Positions 8,605 to 17,075 of a stretch of 64,000 bases of DNA are shown here, piece after piece. The notes below the pieces were generated by a model. The model made no database searches. It saw only the letters and a list, made by a program, of their open reading frames with translations, and was not told the DNA's origin. The position numbers and the translations under genes are program-made. Positions within the stretch are counted from its first letter, which is position 1. The number at the start of each line of letters is the position of its first letter. This DNA comes from an uncultured Collinsella sp. (GTDB lineage Bacteria > Actinomycetota > Coriobacteriia > Coriobacteriales > Coriobacteriaceae). Where the stretch lies: assembly GCA_902492235.1 (NCBI GenBank), contig CABUKS010000003.1, positions 32,497 through 96,496 on the forward strand, given 5' to 3'.

Positions 8605-8667
8605 TCACCTCGATGGATAACCCTTGCAAAAACGGCCCGCATCGCGAGCCGTGTATATATGGTGCAT
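8605..8667 (-). CDS. Putative aro operon leader peptide
   Basis: A 20-codon ORF with an ATG at 8667 and a TGA at 8607-8605, ten bases before the aroF ATG. The TGA is embedded in the aroF ribosome binding site (AGGTGAGAGG). The peptide begins MHHIYTARD and holds Tyr at positions 5 and 17 and Phe at 13, the end products of the operon. A -10-like TATAAA ends five bases before the ATG, so the message would be leaderless. Codons 6-12 form the terminator-like hairpin. C. glutamicum aroF is known to be controlled by a leader peptide (aroR) with Phe codons, which gives precedent. Existence and function here are inferred from arrangement only. Confidence 0.5.
   Translation of the reverse strand: MHHIYTARDAGRFCKGYPSR
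8628..8652 (-). terminator. Attenuator-like hairpin before aroF
   Basis: On the minus strand, 8652-8632 forms a nine-pair G+C-rich stem (one G-U pair) with a three-base loop, followed at once by five T's (8632-8628). This fits an intrinsic terminator placed between the promoter and aroF, inside the leader ORF. Termination here would switch off the whole aro operon. Confidence 0.65.
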
Positions 8668-8672
8668 GAGAG

Positions 8673-8704
8673 TTTATACTATCTGACTCGCTTTTGCCTT
8701 CTAA
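8673..8704 (-). promoter_or_regulatory. Putative aro operon promoter
   Basis: On the minus strand there is a TTAGAA (8704-8699), then 17 bases, then TAGTAT (8681-8676). An overlapping TATAAA (8678-8673) could serve instead as the -10. The -35 is weak. Transcription would begin at or within a few bases of the leader ATG. Confidence 0.45.
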
Positions 8705-8757
8705 AGTGGGCCGTTGCGCCGCGTCTTCCTCGGAATTGCAAAGCTTTTTCTTTTATT

Positions 8758-8787
8758 TTGATAGCCCGTGGTGCACTTGGGTATAAT
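8758..8787 (+). promoter_or_regulatory. Promoter of tRNA-Arg
   Basis: TTGATA (8758-8763), 18-base spacer, consensus TATAAT (8782-8787), placed 11 bases before the mature tRNA 5' end. Confidence 0.8.
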
Positions 8788-8798
8788 GCCAAACGTTG

Positions 8799-8875
8799 GC
8801 CCTATTAGCTCAGGGGATTAGAGCGTCTGCCTCCGGAGCAGAAGGCCGTTGGTTCGAATCCAACATGGGGCACCA
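8799..8875 (+). tRNA. tRNA-Arg (anticodon CCG)
   Basis: A full cloverleaf can be drawn. The acceptor stem GCCCTAT pairs with ATGGGGC (one G-U), and the D arm contains AGCTCAGGGGATTAGAGC. The anticodon stem TCTGC/GCAGA holds the loop CTCCGGA (anticodon CCG, reading CGG). The T arm contains GGTTCGAATCC, and the CCA end is encoded at 8873-8875. It has its own promoter and terminator. Confidence 0.96.
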
Positions 8876-8886
8876 TCGAACGTAAG

Positions 8887-8922
8887 ACCGTCCGAACCTC
8901 GCATGGTCCGGGCGGTTTTTCT
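8887..8922 (+). terminator. Terminator of tRNA-Arg
   Basis: The hairpin ACCGTCCGAACC / GGTCCGGGCGGT (one mismatch, one G-U) is followed by TTTTTCTT. Confidence 0.85.
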
Positions 8923-8951
8923 TATACCGACGCGACGTGATGGGACGTGGT

Positions 8952-11675
8952 ATGGCAGCAACGGATATCGAGCGCGGACTCTCGACCGCCGAGGTCGAGG
9001 AGCGCATCGCCGCCGGTAAAATCAACCGCAACATGGAGCTCAAGACCAAGTCGGTCAAAGAGCTCATCATCGAGAACCTCTGCACGCTGTTCAATTTGAT
9101 CAACGTGATCTTGGCGTTCCTGGTCATTTTGACCGGTTCGTTTAAGAATCTGACGTTCCTGTTCGTGGTGTTCCTCAATACCGCCATCGGCGTCATCCAG
9201 TCCATGCGTTCCAAGAAGATGGTCGATAAGCTCACGCTGCTGACCTCCAAGAAGGCCATCGCGGTGCGCGACGGCGCCGAGGTGGAGCTCGACTTGGACC
9301 AGATCGTGCTCGACGACATCATTCGCTTGGGGCGCGGCGACCAGATTCCCGCCGACGCCGTGGTGGTTTCGGGCGAGGCTCTCGTGAACGAGAGCCTGCT
9401 GACGGGCGAGAGCGACCTTATCAAGAAACAGCCCGGTTCCGAGCTCATGAGCGGCAGCTTTATCGACTCGGGCCTGCTGCGCGCCCGCGTGATTCATGTC
9501 GGCGCCGACAACTACGTGGCCAAAATTAATAACGAGGCCAAGTACGTCAAAAAGGTCAATTCCGAGATCATGAACGCGCTTAACGCCATCGTTCGCTTTG
9601 CGAGCATCATCATGATCCCGCTCGGTTTGGCGTTGTTTGCCTCGAGTGTGAGCGAACTGTGGGATGCCGCGGGAACCCCGGGCGATAGCGCGCTTTCGTG
9701 GTGCTTCTCCGAGCTGTTGGCTGGTCATGTGCCTTCGTCGGCGCTGCTGTCCACGGTGGGCGCCCTGCTGGGCATGATCCCGCAAGGCCTGGTGCTGCTG
9801 ACCTCGTCGGTGCTCGCCATCGCCACGGTGCGCCTGGCTCGCCGCAAGGTGCTGGCGCAGCAGCTCTACTGCATCGAGACGCTCGCTCGCGTCGACGTGC
9901 TGTGCCTGGACAAGACGGGCACCATCACGTCGGGCCGCATGGAGGTCGAGGGCACGTATCCGCTGCCGGTTGAGGGCGTGAGCCTAGGCGCCGGCTCGGA
10001 CGAGGCGGCCGTTCCCGTCGATACCACGGTGCTCGATTTTGCGCTGGCTAACGTCGCGCGTGCGACTTCGGCCGATGCCAACGAGACCTGCCAGGCGCTG
10101 CTCAACTATTACGCCGATCGCCCGGTCGAGGTGTCCGAGCCGCTGTCGGTCATTCCGTTCTCGTCCTCCAAAAAGTGGAGCGGCGCGTCGTTTGCGCAGG
10201 GCTCCTATGTAATGGGCGCCGCGCAGTTTGTGCTCTCTGATCGTGTGTTTTCGCAGGTCGAGAACCGTGTCGCCGAGCTTGCCGATACCTGCCGCGTGCT
10301 CGTGGTAGCGCTCGTTGACGGCTTTACGCCCGATGGCGATATGGTGGGCGAGGCCGAGCCCGTGGGCTTTGTGACCATCCGCGACGAGATTCGTACCTCG
10401 GCGGCCGAGACCATCGGCTACTTTAACGAGCAGGGCGTGACCCTCAACGTGATCAGTGGCGACGACCCGCGTACGGTGTCGTCGATCGCGCGCGTGGTGG
10501 GCGTGCCGGGGGCGGACGCTTATGTGGACGCCACGACGCTCGATACGCCGGCCAAGCTCGATGCCGCAGTGGACCGCTACCATGTCTTTGGTCGTGTGAC
10601 CCCGCAGCAGAAGCGCGAGCTCGTGCAGGCGCTCAAGCGCCGCGAGCACACCGTGGCAATGACGGGCGACGGCGTCAACGACGTGCTGGCGCTTAAGGAG
10701 GCCGACTGCTCCGTGGCCATGGCGGCCGGCTCCGATGCCGCGCGCAACGTGGCCGAGATCGTACTCGTCGACAACGACTTTGCCTCGATGCCCGCCGTGG
10801 TGGCCGAGGGCCGTCGCTCCATCAACAACCTGCAGCGTTCGGCCTCGCTGTTCCTGACCAAGACGCTGTTCTCGATGGGCCTGGCGGCGCTGTGCATCGC
10901 GCTGCCGCCGTATCCCTTCGAGCCCATCCAGATGACACTCATCAACTTCTTCTGCATCGGCGCGCCGGGCTTTGTGCTGGGTTTGGAGCCCAACAATGCT
11001 CGCGTGAAGGGGTCATTTTTGACTAACGTACTCAAGCGTGCGCTGCCGGCGTCGATTGCAGTCATTTTGGCTGCGGCGCTCGATATCTTTGTGGCGCGCG
11101 TGTTTGGCTTTAGCCAGCTCACGCTGTCTACGATGTGCCTGCTTACGTCGTGCGCGGCGAGCGTCAGCCTAATCTGGCGCATCTCGCAGCCTCTCACGCC
11201 CTTACGTGTGGTGCTCTTTGTGTTTGTAGTCGCCGGCATCCTGGTGGGCGTTATCGGATTCCCGGAGCTGCTGTCTATTGCCAACCTGTCGATGGGCCAG
11301 ATGGTTATCTTGGCTGTTATCGTGGTCTTTACCTGCTCGGTGTTCTTTAAGCTCGCCACGATGATGGATTCGCTCAAGCCGCGTCGTCGTCATGCCGCAA
11401 CTGGTTTTGGCCGTGGTGTGCGCGTCCACCTGGGTCGCGGTGGCGGCAAGGTGAGCTCGACGGGTTCGACGGCCGAGCGTTTTGCCAAGCGCGTCGCCGC
11501 CGACATGGCACAGCGCCGCGAAGATCGCACCGCTCGCGAGGCCGAGGCCCGTGCACTCGAGGGCGTGGCCCAGGCCCAGCCCAAGAAAAAGAGGAGTACC
11601 GGAGCCAAGCGCTCTCGCGTGACCAAGTCCGCCCAAGGCATCAAAGTCTCGATGCCAAGCAAAAAGAAGAAGTAA
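8952..11675 (+). CDS. P-type cation-transporting ATPase (CtpE-like)
   Basis: A 907-residue membrane ion pump. It has the actuator motif LLTGESD, the phosphorylation site DKTGT with Asp320 (codon at 9909), and the hinge motif TGDGVND. Hydrophobic segments lie before the actuator domain, between it and the P domain (with PQGLVLLTS) and in the C-terminal third. There is no heavy-metal CxxC domain, which argues against a Cu/Zn/Cd pump. The overall layout resembles mycobacterial CtpE, linked to Ca2+ uptake; the ion here is not known. The last ~100 residues are a Lys/Arg-rich hydrophilic tail (KKKR, KKKK) beyond the last membrane helix. ATG 8952 is preferred; GTG 8937 and ATG 8940 are also in frame. 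Confidence 0.88.
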   Translation: MAATDIERGLSTAEVEERIAAGKINRNMELKTKSVKELIIENLCTLFNLINVILAFLVILTGSFKNLTFLFVVFLNTAIGVIQSMRSKKMVDKLTLLTSKKAIAVRDGAEVELDLDQIVLDDIIRLGRGDQIPADAVVVSGEALVNESLLTGESDLIKKQPGSELMSGSFIDSGLLRARVIHVGADNYVAKINNEAKYVKKVNSEIMNALNAIVRFASIIMIPLGLALFASSVSELWDAAGTPGDSALSWCFSELLAGHVPSSALLSTVGALLGMIPQGLVLLTSSVLAIATVRLARRKVLAQQLYCIETLARVDVLCLDKTGTITSGRMEVEGTYPLPVEGVSLGAGSDEAAVPVDTTVLDFALANVARATSADANETCQALLNYYADRPVEVSEPLSVIPFSSSKKWSGASFAQGSYVMGAAQFVLSDRVFSQVENRVAELADTCRVLVVALVDGFTPDGDMVGEAEPVGFVTIRDEIRTSAAETIGYFNEQGVTLNVISGDDPRTVSSIARVVGVPGADAYVDATTLDTPAKLDAAVDRYHVFGRVTPQQKRELVQALKRREHTVAMTGDGVNDVLALKEADCSVAMAAGSDAARNVAEIVLVDNDFASMPAVVAEGRRSINNLQRSASLFLTKTLFSMGLAALCIALPPYPFEPIQMTLINFFCIGAPGFVLGLEPNNARVKGSFLTNVLKRALPASIAVILAAALDIFVARVFGFSQLTLSTMCLLTSCAASVSLIWRISQPLTPLRVVLFVFVVAGILVGVIGFPELLSIANLSMGQMVILAVIVVFTCSVFFKLATMMDSLKPRRRHAATGFGRGVRVHLGRGGGKVSSTGSTAERFAKRVAADMAQRREDRTAREAEARALEGVAQAQPKKKRSTGAKRSRVTKSAQGIKVSMPSKKKK

Positions 11676-11776
11676 CTACGCCCTGGCGATGTTGAATTGG
11701 TGCCTTGCTCCTGTGGGGCCGTGGCGATGTTATGCTCTAACCTCGATTGTTTAAATTGCTTCGAAAAGAGGATGCC

Positions 11777-12919
11777 GTGATCTGCCCGCATTGCCTTAAG
11801 ACTATCGAGGACGGCGCCTCGTTCTGCCCCTACTGCAACGCCTATGTGGGTCCGGGCGATGGCCCCGAGCACACCGAGTTCGTGTTCTGCGAGGGCTGCG
11901 GTGCCCGTCTTTCTCCGCACGATCGTACGTGTCCCAAATGCGGACGCCCCGCTCCGGGTATCCTCTCCGAGGACGCGGCCGCATCCGACCTGGCAGCGGG
12001 CCGCACGGCGGGCTTTCCGCGCCTAACGCAAGAGCAGATCGATACCGAGGTGCCTCATGCGCCCGCCTCGGCTGCCGCGGTTCTTTCGGACGCCGCCGAT
12101 CCTAACGAGACCTGCGTGCTGCCGGCTTTCGATAAGGATTTCGGTATCCCCAAGGTCGATATTCCCACGCCCGTTTCCCTGCACGACGATGCTCAAAAAC
12201 CCAAGCGCAAAGTGCATCCCGACGAGGACGCCTATCACAAGCACAAGCGTCATATCCCCAAGCTGCTCATCGTCATCGCGGTACTTGCCGTCGTTTGCGG
12301 CGGTGCCTATTGGTTCGTGACGACCGATCCCATGGGTGTCATGCCTGGCTTCTACGACCAGTTTGGCCAGGCCGCGCAGACCACCTTCCCCACGCGCCAA
12401 AAGGGCGAGGCGACTGAGGACGATACCAAGCAGGACGATTCTGCCGAGGTGGTCCAGGAAGAAACCGTGCTCACCGATGATCAGCTCTATACCAGGCTCG
12501 ACGGTCTGTATCAGACTATCGTGTCCTACGGTGACGAGGACCAGATCGGCGAGGTCATCGATTCCTTTAACAACGGCTATCTCCGATCGCCGCTGTCCAC
12601 CCGTCAGGAGCTGTCGCAGAGTGCCTACGCCCTGCGCGACCAGATCAAAAAGACGCAAGATGAGCTCAACAACCTTAAGTATCAGGACGATACGGTCTAT
12701 GCGGATGACATCGCCCACTTAAAGCAGCTTGCCGAGTGGATGTTCGAGCGTGTCGACGTGATCTGCCAGAGTTGGGACATCTCGCTGGCCATTCCTGATG
12801 GTGAGTCGATGAGTTCCCACCAAAGCGAGATCCTGGCGCCCATCGCGCAGGGCGGCAACAGCGCGCTGAACCAGTACGACGCCAATGTGGGTTCCTGGAA
12901 GCCGCAGCAGCGTTCCTAA
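11777..12919 (+). CDS. Double zinc-ribbon, single-pass membrane protein
   Basis: From GTG 11777 (380 residues; AAGAGG lies five bases upstream) the protein opens with two zinc ribbons. The Cys pairs are at 3/6 with 17/20 and at 38/41 with 52/55. A linker of about 100 residues follows, then a basic stretch (KHKRH) and one transmembrane helix at about 162-181 (LLIVIAVLAVVCGGAYWF). The C-terminal half is an acidic, largely helical extracytoplasmic domain. The ribbons would lie in the cytoplasm. An upstream TTG at 11747 is possible but lacks a site. Function is unknown; its neighbours (cyclophilin, TPR membrane protein, mreBCD) suggest an envelope role. Confidence 0.7.
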   Translation: MICPHCLKTIEDGASFCPYCNAYVGPGDGPEHTEFVFCEGCGARLSPHDRTCPKCGRPAPGILSEDAAASDLAAGRTAGFPRLTQEQIDTEVPHAPASAAAVLSDAADPNETCVLPAFDKDFGIPKVDIPTPVSLHDDAQKPKRKVHPDEDAYHKHKRHIPKLLIVIAVLAVVCGGAYWFVTTDPMGVMPGFYDQFGQAAQTTFPTRQKGEATEDDTKQDDSAEVVQEETVLTDDQLYTRLDGLYQTIVSYGDEDQIGEVIDSFNNGYLRSPLSTRQELSQSAYALRDQIKKTQDELNNLKYQDDTVYADDIAHLKQLAEWMFERVDVICQSWDISLAIPDGESMSSHQSEILAPIAQGGNSALNQYDANVGSWKPQQRS

Positions 12920-12957
12920 AATTAGTTCGCCATAGTCGGCATAACCTACGTGCGCAA

Positions 12958-12987
12958 TTGATGTAAGCGCATGCTTATTGCTACAAT
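12958..12987 (+). promoter_or_regulatory. Promoter before the cyclophilin gene
   Basis: TTGATG (12958-12963), 18-base spacer, TACAAT (12982-12987), about 40 bases before the cyclophilin ATG. Confidence 0.65.
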
Positions 12988-13026
12988 TCGTACAAATATG
13001 CTTTAAACGCACGAGGAAGGAACCAC

Positions 13027-13569
13027 ATGTTTGGTTTTAAGAAAGAGCTCTACACGCCCGAGTATCAGCTTGCCGGCGACGAGTGCGCCGTTATCGAGAC
13101 GTCGAAGGGTACCATCAAGGTCAAGTTTGACGGCGAGGGCGCTCCCATTCATGTCGCGAACTTCTGCGAGCTTTCCACGATGGGTTTCTATGATGGCCTT
13201 AAGTTCCATCGCTATGTGCCCGGCTTTGTCATTCAGGGCGGCGACCCCAATACCCGCGATATGTCCGGCGCCGACGTCGCTGCCGGTCTTGAGGGCCCCG
13301 ACGGCATGCCCGGTACCGGTGGTCCCGGCTACTGCATCAAGGGCGAGTTTGCCACCAATCCGCGTAACAGCCATGTCGATGGCGCCCTTGCCATGGCGCG
13401 CTCCATGGACCCCGATTCCGCGGGTTCGCAGTTTTACTTCTGCCTGGGTGCCCAGCATAACCTCGATTCCGGTTACACCGTCTTTGGTACCACGGTCGAG
13501 GGTCTCGATGTGATTTCGCAGCTGCGTGCCGGCGACGAGATCGTCCATGTTGAGATCGTTCACGAGTAA
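13027..13569 (+). CDS. Peptidyl-prolyl cis-trans isomerase, cyclophilin type
   Basis: Catalyses proline isomerisation in protein folding. The 180-residue single-domain protein has no signal peptide, so it is cytoplasmic. It has the cyclophilin core FHRYVPGFVIQGGDPNTRD with the catalytic Arg in FHR, then GALAMARSMDPDSAGSQFYFCLG and YTVFGTTVEGLDV. AGGAAGG precedes the ATG. The TPR gene follows after 11 bases and is probably cotranscribed. Confidence 0.93.
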   Translation: MFGFKKELYTPEYQLAGDECAVIETSKGTIKVKFDGEGAPIHVANFCELSTMGFYDGLKFHRYVPGFVIQGGDPNTRDMSGADVAAGLEGPDGMPGTGGPGYCIKGEFATNPRNSHVDGALAMARSMDPDSAGSQFYFCLGAQHNLDSGYTVFGTTVEGLDVISQLRAGDEIVHVEIVHE

Positions 13570-13580
13570 AGGGGACTTCC

Positions 13581-14885
13581 TTGAATAGCCAGCTGATCCA
13601 ACAGGGCCGCGCCGCTTACCGCGCGGGTGATTTTTCCGCTGCAGCTCAGATGCTTGGGGCGGCAAAAACTCCCGATGAGATTATGGGCGAGGCCGATCAC
13701 CTTCGTGGCAACGCCTTGATGCACCTGGGCATGTATGCCGAGGCCGCCGAGGCTTATGCTGCCGCCCTCAACGACGGCACCTACGGCAAGCGCGGCGCGC
13801 TGCTCACCAACCGCGGCAAGGCGCTCGCCGCCGTGGGCGACTACACGACGGCCGCCCAGGCGTTCTCTGCTGCTACGCAGGATGCTTCCTATGCCACGCC
13901 GTTCAAGGCCTATCTGGGCCTGGGCAATGCGCTGTTCCAGTCGGGCGATTATGCCAACGCGGGTACTGCCTTCCGTCAGGCTGCCATCGACGGCGCCAAT
14001 CCGGCTCCTGCCGCCGCACTCGGCGAGCTCGGTCGTTGCTTCATTAAGCTCGGCCGTCCGGCGGATGCCGTGGAGACCTACCGCACGGCTATCGACTTTG
14101 CCGGCCCCCGCGACGACACGCGTGCGCTCAATGCCGGCATGGGTCAGGCGCTTTCTGCCGCCGGCCGTCCCTCCGACGCACTCGACGCCTTTAACGCCGC
14201 TACTGCCGATGGCATCTACCAGCTTACCTCCGAGCAGGCCGATGAGCTTGCCCGCGTGCATGATTCGCTTGCCGCACTGTCTGCCCAGACGGCTATGGCC
14301 ACGGCTCCGGCGCCCGCGATGGACGCTCCTGCCGTCGATCCGCTCGATCCTACGGGCGCGACCGGTCAGTTTATGCCCGATCCCTCGGACACCGGCTTCT
14401 TTACGCTGTCCGAGTCCGAGATGGTCCAGCAGGACCGTCAGGATCGTAAGCAGGCCAAGGTCCGTCGTCGCCATCGCCACACGGGTCTCAAAGTCTTCAT
14501 CGTGCTGCTTCTGCTCATTTTGATTGCTGCGGGCGGTCTGGGCTTTGCCTACACGCGCGGCTTTGGCTTCCCCTCGCAGGAGTCGGTTATCACCGATCTG
14601 TTCCAGGCTGCCGGCGACGGTGACACCGCAAAGGCCGAGTCTTGCCTGGCCTCGAGCCTGTCCGAGGACGCCAAGTCGATGATCATCTCCTCGATTCCGC
14701 AGGGCGCCACCGTGTCCGTCGAGGGCATGGATCAGTCCATGACCGAGACGACCGCTAAGGTGAAGGCATCGCTGTCCAAGGGCGGCGAGCAGGAATACAC
14801 CGTCAAATTCGTGCGCTCCGACAACCATATCGGCTGGGCCGTTTCCTCGCTCGATATGGATTTCTCGGCTGCTGACAACCAGTAG
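13581..14885 (+). CDS. TPR-repeat single-pass membrane protein
   Basis: A 434-residue protein from TTG 13581, with AAGGGG upstream. Residues 1 to about 230 are tetratricopeptide-like helical pairs (LRGNALMHLGMYAEAAEAYAAAL, YLGLGNALFQSGDYANAGTAF, LGRPADAVETYRTAID). A Pro/Ala/Asp linker, a basic stretch (KVRRRHRHTG) and one transmembrane helix at about 303-324 follow. The last 110 residues, outside the membrane, look like a small alpha+beta domain of the kind found in DUF4878/NTF2-like proteins, which is a weak guess. The TPR part would be cytoplasmic and likely binds partner proteins. Exact role unknown. Confidence 0.75.
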   Translation: MNSQLIQQGRAAYRAGDFSAAAQMLGAAKTPDEIMGEADHLRGNALMHLGMYAEAAEAYAAALNDGTYGKRGALLTNRGKALAAVGDYTTAAQAFSAATQDASYATPFKAYLGLGNALFQSGDYANAGTAFRQAAIDGANPAPAAALGELGRCFIKLGRPADAVETYRTAIDFAGPRDDTRALNAGMGQALSAAGRPSDALDAFNAATADGIYQLTSEQADELARVHDSLAALSAQTAMATAPAPAMDAPAVDPLDPTGATGQFMPDPSDTGFFTLSESEMVQQDRQDRKQAKVRRRHRHTGLKVFIVLLLLILIAAGGLGFAYTRGFGFPSQESVITDLFQAAGDGDTAKAESCLASSLSEDAKSMIISSIPQGATVSVEGMDQSMTETTAKVKASLSKGGEQEYTVKFVRSDNHIGWAVSSLDMDFSAADNQ

Positions 14886-14907
14886 TGACCTTATGGGATT
14901 TAGCTTT

Positions 14908-14940
14908 GCCCGGCGCTTCACCGCAAGTGAGGTGCCGGGC
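14908..14940 (+). terminator. Hairpin between the TPR gene and mreB
   Basis: A 14-pair stem (two G-U pairs) closes a five-base loop, CGCAA. Only TTGCG follows, with no real T-tract, so termination is likely weak, or the structure may serve another purpose such as mRNA 3' end protection. Confidence 0.45.
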
Positions 14941-15000
14941 TTGCGCTAGTATGATGAGCTAGTAGTTTTCCAGCAATCATCCAACACATCAGGAGTTGCG

Positions 15001-16044
15001 TTGTTTTCTTTGATGGATATGTTCTTCGGTAGCTATGCGGGCGATCTTGCGATCGACCTCGGCACCGCAAATACGCTTGTCTCCGTGCGCGGCAAGGGTA
15101 TCGTCATTCGCGAGCCCTCTGTTGTCGCCATCGACAAGAACGACGAGCGCATCTTGGCGGTCGGTATCGAGGCAAAGCGCATGCTCGGCCGTACGCCCGG
15201 CAACATCGTGGCTGTTCGTCCCCTGAAGGACGGCGTCATCGCCGACTTCGATGTTACCGAGGCCATGCTTCGCTACTTTATCGACAAGGCGTCCGAGAAG
15301 CGCTACCCGTGGACCCCGCGTCCGCGCGTTGTCGTCTGTGTTCCTTCCGGCGTCACGTCGGTCGAGAAGCGTGCCGTCTTTGAGGCCACGATCCAAGCCG
15401 GCGCTCGTCAGGCCTACCTGATCGAGGAGCCCATGGCCGCCGCTATCGGCGCCGACCTGCCCGTCGAGGAACCCACCGGCTCCATGGTCATCGACATCGG
15501 CGGCGGTACCACCGAGGTCGCCGTTATCGCCATGGGCGGCATCGTCGTCTCGCAGTCCATCCGTATTGCCGGTGATGAGTTCGATCAGGCCATCCTCACG
15601 CACGTTCGCGATGCCTATAACCTGGCCATCGGCGAGCGTACGGCAGAGGACATCAAGATCAAGGTCGGCTCCGCCGTGCCGCTCAAGGACGAGCTCGACG
15701 TCGAGGTCAACGGCCGCGACGTGATCACCGGTCTGCCCAAGACCGTGCGCATCGAAAGCGAGGAGATCCGTCGCGCGCTCAACAAGCCGCTCGACGAGAT
15801 GGCTAAGGCCGTCAAGGACGCACTCGATGCCACGCCGCCCGATCTTGCCTCGGACCTTATGTACTATGGCATATTGCTGACCGGTGGCGGCGCGCTGCTG
15901 CGCGGTCTCGACGTACGCCTGCGCGATGAGACCGGTGTTTCGGTCAACGTCAGTCCTACGGCGCTCGATAACGTCGTTAACGGCTGTGCCCGCGTGCTCG
16001 AGGCCAATGCGTTTGATGGCGGCTTCGTCCAGACCAATGCTTAA
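15001..16044 (+). CDS. mreB: Rod shape-determining protein MreB
   Basis: An actin-like ATPase that forms membrane-associated filaments guiding lateral wall synthesis. The 347-residue protein has phosphate-1 motif AIDLGTANT, connect-1/phosphate-2 DIGGGTTEVAV and adenosine motif LLTGGGALLRGL. It starts at TTG 15001, with AGGAG at 14991-14995. It begins the mreBCD-mrdA-rodA elongasome cluster, whose gaps are 5 to 21 bases. Confidence 0.97.
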   Translation: MFSLMDMFFGSYAGDLAIDLGTANTLVSVRGKGIVIREPSVVAIDKNDERILAVGIEAKRMLGRTPGNIVAVRPLKDGVIADFDVTEAMLRYFIDKASEKRYPWTPRPRVVVCVPSGVTSVEKRAVFEATIQAGARQAYLIEEPMAAAIGADLPVEEPTGSMVIDIGGGTTEVAVIAMGGIVVSQSIRIAGDEFDQAILTHVRDAYNLAIGERTAEDIKIKVGSAVPLKDELDVEVNGRDVITGLPKTVRIESEEIRRALNKPLDEMAKAVKDALDATPPDLASDLMYYGILLTGGGALLRGLDVRLRDETGVSVNVSPTALDNVVNGCARVLEANAFDGGFVQTNA

Positions 16045-16065
16045 TTTCCAAAAGGTGGATTCCAT

Positions 16066-17064
16066 TTGGCACGATCTTCGGGTTTCTCCACAAATCTGAA
16101 TACCAAGCGACAATCAACGGGTATGCGCCCGTTGATTGTTTTCAGCCTGATTTCGGTGTTGCTGCTCACGTTTTACATCCGCGAGGGCGAGGCAGGGCCG
16201 ATTCATGCCGTGCGTTCGGGCGTAACGACGATTACCTCGCCGGTGCGCTTTGTGGGCTCGGCTGTGGCGGCTCCCTTCAATGCGATCGGCAACGTGTTCT
16301 CTAACCTTACGGCGTCGCAGGACACGCTCGACGAGCTCAAGAAGCAAAACGAGGAACTGACCTCTAAGGTTGCTGAGCTCTCCGAGGCTCAAAAGACCGC
16401 TGAGCGTCTGGAGGGGCTGGTCGGCCTGCAGTCGACCTACAACCTCAAATCGACCGCAGCTCGTATCGTTGGTGCTTCCGGCGATGCCTGGACCTCGACC
16501 GTTACCATCGACAAGGGCTCTGCCGACGGCCTTACCATCAACATGCCCGTGACGAGTTCTGCCGGTGTTATCGGCCAGATCATCGAGGTATCGGCCAAGA
16601 CCTCTACCGTGCGCCTGATTGGCGACGAGAACTCGGGCGTGTCCGCCATGGTGCAGGACACGCGCGCCCAGGGTATGCTGCAGGGTCAGGCTGACGGCAC
16701 GCTGCGTCTTGAGTACGTGAGCGTCGACTCCGATGTTAAGGTTGGCGATATCATCGTGACCTCTGGCATCGGTGGCGTGTTCCCCAAGGGCCTTCCGCTT
16801 GGCACCGTCTCGTCGGTTGAGAAATCGGCAAACGACGTGTACTACACCATTGTGGTGCGCGCTCAGACCACGGCCGAGAACAACGAGGAAGTGCTGGTCA
16901 TTACCTCGCTGACCGACGAACAGTCGGCCTCGGATGAGGACGTGAGCACGGCCAACAGCACGCCGCAGGGAACGTCGCGCGATGCTGCGACCAAGACGAA
17001 GGGCGAGAGCTCGGATGACAGTTCCGACACGTCCGAGACGACCGATTCCGGCTCGAGCGAATAG
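16066..17064 (+). CDS. mreC: Rod shape-determining protein MreC
   Basis: A bitopic membrane scaffold that links MreB to PBP2 and RodA. The 332-residue protein has one transmembrane helix near residues 23-38 (LIVFSLISVLLLTFYI) and a coiled coil at about 80-120 (DELKKQNEELTSKVAELSEAQKTAERL). Beta-domains follow (GDAWTSTVTIDKGSADGL, DIIVTSGIGGVFPKGLPLG). It ends in a Ser/Thr/Asp-rich disordered tail of about 45 residues, longer than usual. TTG start at 16066, with AAAGGTGG upstream. Confidence 0.95.
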   Translation: MARSSGFSTNLNTKRQSTGMRPLIVFSLISVLLLTFYIREGEAGPIHAVRSGVTTITSPVRFVGSAVAAPFNAIGNVFSNLTASQDTLDELKKQNEELTSKVAELSEAQKTAERLEGLVGLQSTYNLKSTAARIVGASGDAWTSTVTIDKGSADGLTINMPVTSSAGVIGQIIEVSAKTSTVRLIGDENSGVSAMVQDTRAQGMLQGQADGTLRLEYVSVDSDVKVGDIIVTSGIGGVFPKGLPLGTVSSVEKSANDVYYTIVVRAQTTAENNEEVLVITSLTDEQSASDEDVSTANSTPQGTSRDAATKTKGESSDDSSDTSETTDSGSSE

Positions 17065-17075
17065 GGGGCATGTCC

